A DNA stretch of 64,000 nt, from contig CAJNAR010000180.1 in assembly GCA_905220665.1 (NCBI GenBank), positions 124,001-188,000 of the forward strand. Reading direction: 5' to 3'. Positions 59,060 to 64,000 of the stretch are shown here, piece after piece. The DNA is from Albugo candida. Lineage: Eukaryota; Oomycota; Peronosporomycetes; Albuginales; Albuginaceae. Position 1 is the first letter of the stretch. Every line of letters starts with the position of its first letter. The notes under the pieces were generated by a model that was not told the DNA's origin, ran no database searches, and was given only the letters and a program-made list of their open reading frames with translations. The position numbers and the translations under genes were made by a program.

Positions 59060-60430
59060 CTAAACCCGGTACACCGAAAAGAGCCTCAATCCACGTGCGA
59101 TGACGACCCAACTTACACACTTCCATTTTCGTGCGATATTTTGACAGCTCTCGTTGGCAACTTGGTCGAAATCGTTGTAACGTTTAAATGAGGTACGATA
59201 CGGACCCAACTTTGACTCGATATATAAGTTGATGAGGTGCGGAGGCAAAGTCTTCCAATCCGTTGCTAGATCAAGAAACTGCTCCATTATCTTATAACGC
59301 TGATTCATATTGTTAAAGTCGGCCTTTTCCTTGTCCACCTGCTCGAAACGCTGGAGTGCTTCCAGTTTATCTTGAACAATCAGTCTGAGCAGCGAATTTA
59401 CATTTGCAACACTCAAGTCTTCGCTTTATACTGCAGAACTTCTGGCATTTGATTTGGGTCTTGATGATATGCAACTAACATACCAATACGCTTGTCGTAA
59501 TTCGATGCCGAAAAAATACTCATTACCCTTGCTCGGCCTCCAGAACTCCATTTATAAAGGTGCAGACGTACTCCTGAGAATAAATATTCAAGTTTTGCTT
59601 GTTCCTGCTCATCAACTTGTTGATCAGATCAAATACATAAGAAAATCTAGAACCGTGAGAGTTCAGATTCATTCCCGTCGATTTTGCGGACCAAATCCAA
59701 GAAACCAAGCATGATTTGGCGCATACCATTCAGCTTGCATGAGATGTTCTGGCCAACTTCGTGCATGATTGTGTACTCATATAAGCCCGGCTCCTGTGGT
59801 TCCTCACGAGCAAACCATTTCGTTCAATCTCCTCATGAACCTCCAGGAGCGCTTTCGACCAAATTCTCCAAATTAGAACATTCAAAACTCTCGCGAAATT
59901 GGTGATAGACGTCTCAGCCATAAGTTTTCAGATATTGATTTATAAGATCGACAACTCTTGTGGCGCTAAAATCTTCATGTCTCTTGATTAATGTACATAG
60001 CTTCTGGGTTTTGAAGCTTGAACAGGTACAAGAGTAGACTCACTTCGACTCCGCTACCTCCTCGATTCACAATGTCGCCGTTGATGACCCAAGGATTGCT
60101 ACAAATAAATCCCATTCTTTTCAAATATAAACAATGAATCACCAAATTAACCGTATACTGGACCAAAAGAGTGATAAACGATAGTTTGATGCTACATATT
60201 GAGACTGCAGGGGTAGCTGAATCCACCAACGTTAGCTTCTTCACGTACAGCACCACAGATTCGGATTATAACCAATCGGTTTATTTCCTTGTCGGCGAGT
60301 CTTGATCATATCTTGAGCCTTTCTGAGGGTCAACACTTTGTCCAAAGACGCGGACGGCATGCAAACGTCCAAAATATCCATCCACGCAATATGGTATTCG
60401 GTTTCTCTTTTATTCCGACCCAAACGCGAT
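59060..60430 (-). pseudogene. PPEF-type serine/threonine phosphatase, broken
   Basis: PPP-family metallophosphatases with EF-hands (PPEF/rdgC) dephosphorylate Ser/Thr under Ca2+ control. Pieces occur in order on the minus strand. At about 60060-60110 is NPWVINGDIVNRGGSGVEVS, the GDxVDRG motif with its second Asp changed to Asn. At about 59980-60030 come LLLYLFKLQNPEAMYIN and the HED of GNHED in a shifted frame (HEDFSATRVVDLINQYLKTY). At about 59500 is MSIFSASNYD, the conserved SASNY. At 59060-59410 an EF-hand-like tail (ALQRFEQVDKEKADFNNM, then DWKTLPPHL) has weak calcium ligands. Upstream, 60241-60423 (LDKVLTLRKAQDMIKTRR) may be the N-terminal part. Much of the catalytic core between these motifs is unreadable, so the product is dead. 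Confidence 0.75.
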
Positions 60431-60802
60431 TATGTTTGTTCCTTCTCATTTTTGTAGCGGACAGTATTTACCAAGCGCGTTGAGGGAACGCGACAATTCC
60501 AGCTGCGTCTACGTTACAAAACGCATCGCAAGGAGATAAATATATCCAGCATATACCGCTTTTGTCTCTTGACGTGTCTCCAAAGAAAATAGCTTCCAAT
60601 CAAAGCTGTAGTTACCGCTAGCGGTATTTGAGGAAAATCCCTCAGTTAGCTCCGCGTTATCTAACGCTCTTTCCGCGGTGAGTGAGACCAGAAGGGGATA
60701 AGATCCAAGCAGCTGCGCTTCCTCGGTGCATAGGAAATACCGTAGAGCATCTTACAGCCGAAGGGTACGTGCGGTTTATGCTTAGCCGATGAATGCGTTC
60801 CT

Positions 60803-60905
60803 GATGCAGACCACATGCTACATCAAAGGCCATGCTAAATATCATAATATTATGTTTACTGTATTTAACAATTTAAAACCTAAAAAACGTTCTTTTCATT
60901 TTTCT
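60803..60905. repeat. Dispersed repeat copy 2 (partner at 42.66 kb)
   Basis: The segment from GCAGACCACATG through AAAGGCCATGCT, ATTATGTTTACTGTA and TTCTTTTCATTTTTC matches 42655-42770. On the minus strand an ATG in the shared block opens a 62-codon frame (60657-60845; MAFDVACGLHQERIHRLS) unlike anything downstream of the other copy. Confidence 0.6.
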
Positions 60906-60968
60906 CCAGCGTGCGTCCTCCAGGAAGTCTTGTTGACCATCAAACGCGTCGATCGACTGGTCGCTGTA

Positions 60969-61205
60969 TCAATTCACCGATGCGTCATGAACAGATTCGG
61001 TATGATCATGCAATATACCAACTAGCATCCTCTCTCCATTCGGGATCTGTCTTAGCTTTATAGTGAGAATGTTTGGTCTGGTGAGCTCTACAACGGTTAT
61101 TTTTTTTATTGTAAACAGAACCAGAGTGCAATCACAATGTGCTGTTGCAGCTTTCTTATCACAATCCGAACATGAAGTAGATCCTAAAGCTTTATCAAGA
61201 TACAT
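60969..61205 (-). pseudogene. B-box-like zinc-binding remnant
   Basis: A 78-codon frame contains CSDCDKKAATAHCDCTLVLF, whose C-x2-C-x8-C-x-C spacing and the A-x-x-HC segment resemble a B-box zinc finger as in TRIM-type or plant BBX proteins. The remainder (KLRQIPNGERMLVGILHDHT) is not recognised. The frame has no clear start or intron, so this is probably a fragment. Confidence 0.3.
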
Positions 61206-61287
61206 TGGTAAACGTTAAGCTTTAATGTATTGGATGCAAGCTCGTGCAATCAAAATATCTAGCTTGTCGACTGTCCATTCTTAGCAT

Positions 61288-61539
61288 TTGTCCTCAATTG
61301 CTCAGTGTGTATATTCATTGCGTCAATCCTACACATTTTCCTTCGTGGAAAATTTTTTTTGTCCTGCAAGTCCATTCACAGTCATGTATTGGTTCGCCCA
61401 AGACTTTCCTCGGGTATGCGGCAACAGTGTCGATGTAGCGACAGACGTGATGCGTCAAACTGAGGTTGTGAACTACCGTAATATATCGAGTTCTGACAGT
61501 ACCGTATCTTCCGAGCAGAAAGCGGCCGTAAATGGGTAA
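61288..61539 (+). CDS. Hypothetical open frame ending at a possible splice donor
   Basis: 83 codons; the second half is protein-like (DVATDVMRQTEVVNYRNISS, then SDSTVSSEQKAAVNG). The frame reaches a good donor, GGTAAGCTCG, at about 61535 just before its stop, so it may be an exon. No family recognised. Confidence 0.2.
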   Translation: MSSIAQCVYSLRQSYTFSFVENFFCPASPFTVMYWFAQDFPRVCGNSVDVATDVMRQTEVVNYRNISSSDSTVSSEQKAAVNG

Positions 61540-61559
61540 GCTCGACTCATCTTCTAACA

Positions 61560-62180
61560 ACCAAAAAGAACTTTTGGGTTTGATATTTTTTCAATGACGA
61601 TTCAAGTGGGTGCTTTGTGACCTAGACGAGCATGAATTCATTTATCCCAGCATCTTCATCGAAAAATAACACAAGCTGAGGGGGAGCCATAACAAAAACT
61701 TCAGCTTTTAATACAAAAGCTACAAATTACAGGAGACTGATAATGAAAATTCCATCATATTCAATTGTACAAGTCAAGTAGCCTCATAAGAATCAACTGA
61801 CGAGCCTTTGTGAGAGAGCCGTAACATATCGCTCATCAAATTAGTCTTTGTCATCGTGTGACCAGCCATTCGATTGTTGATGACATAAAACCATCTGAAA
61901 GAATGTAAAACAGGATTCAAGTAATATGCTTTACGAGCATTGAGTAGTAGTGAGATATCAAAGACACTGACGATCTTTCGCGATCTCAAAATGTGTACAG
62001 TCCATGAAGGACGCTTCTACGAAGGAAACCCAGCTGCTCGTAGTTTACAGAGCTATTGATCTTATACAAAGATGAAAGGTCCAGTATATAATCTCAACTC
62101 ATGATCAGCAAATCATCTTTGCAATGCCACTTCCAAATAAGCTTCTAGACGGGCTACATGTGCCAGTCTTTGGAATACTC
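61560..62180. other. No supported gene
   Basis: A 71-codon minus-strand frame (61774-61989) without motif. Nothing else is seen. Confidence 0.35.
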
Positions 62181-62189
62181 GTTTGATGT

Positions 62190-62720
62190 TGCTCAAGCTT
62201 TTTTTTGTTCCACACTTTTCATTTCTTCTTGAATTCCGAAAAGCTGAACGCAGAATTCATCGTGGGTATGGCATCGTCAAATTCATTTGTGACGAAAGTA
62301 CTCCCTTTCCTTGAAGAAACTCAGCTCCTGTAACAGCGTATTTCAGCGCGTAAGCAAATGTCGTATGCAGATTAGTGGCGTTAGGATACATCTTCACAGC
62401 CTTTTCATGATATAAAATCTAGGTAATCCATAAACACTGCGAACTCGTGAAAAAGACTGTTGATATCACCAGATGCAAGGTATGATTACTGATCGTTTTA
62501 TTCAATAAAGCTTTGGCTGATGCTTAATAACACTGAGTAATCCATCCCAAGAAACCAGATGACAGCGTGAAAAATTATTGTTCTGGTCCTCGGCGATTCA
62601 TGAGATACGGCTTGTACTTGTGAACCGAAGCGCTGCCTGACTATTGAATAGCGCGCTTGTGCGGCATTTGGCTCCACCAAGGTGACATTCTTTCCAGAAA
62701 CCCCCCAATCATTTTGTAGA
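62190..62720 (-). pseudogene. Unrecognised minus-strand remnant, TPR-like stretch
   Basis: The minus strand reads VEPNAAQARYSIVRQRFGSQ and on (62498-62680). After a break it reads AVKMYPNATNLHTTFAYALK, spaced like one tetratricopeptide helix pair, followed by a frameshift into FDDAIPTMNSAF at about 62250. One TPR-like unit is too little to name a family. Confidence 0.25.
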
Positions 62721-62733
62721 TCACATTTGCACG

Positions 62734-62982
62734 GTGAAGTGTGAAATAATTACTGATACAAGATGCCTCTTCACAATGAATGCATTAAATCTATTTGCAA
62801 TTATCGAGGCTCTGTATTCCAATTCTTTCTGGCGTATTCGGTATCAGTTATGCATCCTCAAACTCAAATTTTATGTGTTAGCGAAAAAAATTCAATTTTA
62901 CAGGGCACGGTACTTATACATTCCAAAGCGCGTGTACAATGCAACAACGATGTTTAAACCGATGCTTCGTTGGATTTTTTGA
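62734..62982 (+). other. Weak open frame, probably not a gene
   Basis: 82 codons, hydrophobic and Tyr/Phe/Leu-rich, with an overlapping 64-codon frame. It may be a decayed upstream part of the next feature. Confidence 0.15.
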
Positions 62983-62999
62983 ATTTGATAATGAGAATC

Positions 63000-64000
63000 A
63001 AGTGATTGTGATCGATAAAACTAGTGCCCAAAGAGTCTCAGGAACTTTCCCTCTATTACCAGGAGACGTATGGAATTCTCTTGTCAGCTAGAGAAGACGA
63101 CTTGCAAGTCGCATTATCAGCTATGGACGGACCCGACAATATCAGCAGCATATATGTTGCAAGGTCAGATCCGCTTGGACGTATTCGAAGGGACGGTAAG
63201 ATTTCATGTAAAAAACCATCCGAATCGCAATCTCAGGTGTCCGCTGGGCGGGTTTTGACTGACGCGCAACAATCAAAATACTGGAGAAATCGTGGTGAAT
63301 TTCCCCGATGGCGTGATTATACAAGATGTTAGCTCTCCATTCACAGTAGTAGCTCCTGGACTGGAAGAAACTTCAACAAAAACAGCAATAGACTTCGTTT
63401 TCAGTCACAGAAGCATCCAGATGGGAGCATTTGCCTTTGAGAAAACATTACTCATCGAGTCAAAAGATTCTCTTGCCAATACAATTGACGGTGCTGAAAG
63501 GGATTAGTAGGAGTGCTTTTCGAACGCTCAAAGTGGTCCTCCGGCTAACGAGATCCAAATAATTCAATTGTGGGTGCAAAACAACCCACTGATAGCTCCA
63601 AGCTTGCCTTCTCTCCCATTTCAATGGGTACTTTTCGCCTCAACTTTGGAAGGAATAGGACGAATCCCATCGGTCTCATTGAGGGTCTTAATCCGTAACA
63701 GTTGGCAGTTGTCAATCTAGCGCGAGTAGGAGCAATCAACGTTACAATAACCGACGCAAACGTGCTTCTCTTTGTGAAAGCTCAGGTATCTACGCAGTCA
63801 GAGATCATTCAGGTCACAAATTGGGATTCGATGGCCTTTACAACTTACTTTGAAGTTAGCGAATAGATGCGCTTTCAGGGCTCTGACGGTTCCGTATTCA
63901 GCATTCAAATGATCCGCTTTGACGCAAAGCACTCTTTCCCGTCCGTGTATCGTCAAGAACAGCCTCCATGAGCGTATACTTCTGTCATTGCATTCGTTGT
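63000..64000 (+). pseudogene. Second adhesin-type gene fragment with G-x-F-x-L domains
   Basis: Runs off the right edge. At about 63035-63180 the plus strand reads VSGTF in one frame and LSAREDDLQVALSAMDGPDN, then ISSIYVARSDPLG, in another. This is the same domain type as GTFQLEFGA...ALPTL in the broken FN3 gene at 44.5-49 kb. A second unit begins MGTFRLNFGRNRTNPIGL at 63623 and continues VVNLARVGAINVTITD around 63700-63745. A clean stretch at 63292-63507 (VVNFPDGVIIQDVSSPFTVV) links them. Stops and frame changes occur throughout. It probably belongs to a paralogous surface protein that continues beyond the window. No FN3 module is seen in this part. Confidence 0.55.

Noticed and set aside
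1..64000. Reassigned stop codons as an explanation for many in-frame stops
   Set aside because: All three stop codons interrupt frames, and single-base frameshifts and deletions accompany them. The intact CHAT gene uses standard stops.
1..64000. Bacterial defence island suggested by the CHAT-NTPase
   Set aside because: The CHAT gene has a eukaryotic intron and is surrounded by eukaryotic gene remnants. There is no operon or ribosome binding site pattern.
1..64000. CRISPR-like arrays
   Set aside because: Repeats found are long, degenerate and contiguous; none has short identical repeats separated by unique spacers.

Overview
The window looks like nuclear DNA of an oomycete, and a low-GC, obligate-biotroph-like genome such as a white rust would fit. 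That placement is inference. It rests on short 42-61 nt GT-AG introns, a Copia element and a Mutator-like element of the kind common in oomycetes, eukaryotic genes (Nup98, a PPEF-type phosphatase, pyruvate carboxylase, fibronectin type III proteins) and no bacterial operon structure. No rRNA, tRNA or CRISPR array was found.

Most of the window is a gene graveyard. Recognisable protein families appear in pieces, with single-base frameshifts, in-frame stops of all three kinds, internal deletions and truncations. Only one large gene reads as intact: a spliced gene at 54.81-56.85 kb for a protein of about 660 residues that joins a CHAT (caspase-like) peptidase domain to an NB-ARC/STAND nucleotide-binding domain. 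It is the most interesting object here.

Layout. 0-20 kb: sparse, mostly unrecognised coding remnants, one small plausible spliced gene (5.09-5.41 kb), a 90-bp tandem repeat (13.1 kb), a decayed coiled-coil gene (13.8-16.6 kb) and a decayed minus-strand gene (16.8-18.96 kb). 20.98-21.42 kb: a degenerate copy of a small mL41-like mitochondrial ribosomal protein gene, with an inverted partner at 43.4-43.96 kb. 23.36-25.69 kb: a Copia retrotransposon broken after its integrase, joined directly to a second copy (25.69-26.94 kb) of part of the fibronectin III gene at 44.5-49.0 kb. 27.19-29.95 kb: a Mutator-like transposon with 120-bp terminal inverted repeats. 31.4-33.4 kb: two sets of degenerate tandem repeats. 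33.9-39.4 kb: unrecognised remnants. 40.27-42.54 kb: a broken Nup98. 44.5-49.0 kb: a broken fibronectin III/adhesin gene. 49.04-54.73 kb: two arrays of a 315-bp (105-codon) coding repeat on either side of a pyruvate carboxylase fragment. 54.81-56.85 kb: the CHAT-NB-ARC gene. 57-64 kb: further remnants, including a PPEF-like phosphatase and, at the right edge, another gene carrying the adhesin's repeated domain.

The genes do not form one pathway. What they share is a process: duplication, truncation and repeat expansion around transposons, with one signalling or immunity-type NTPase surviving intact.
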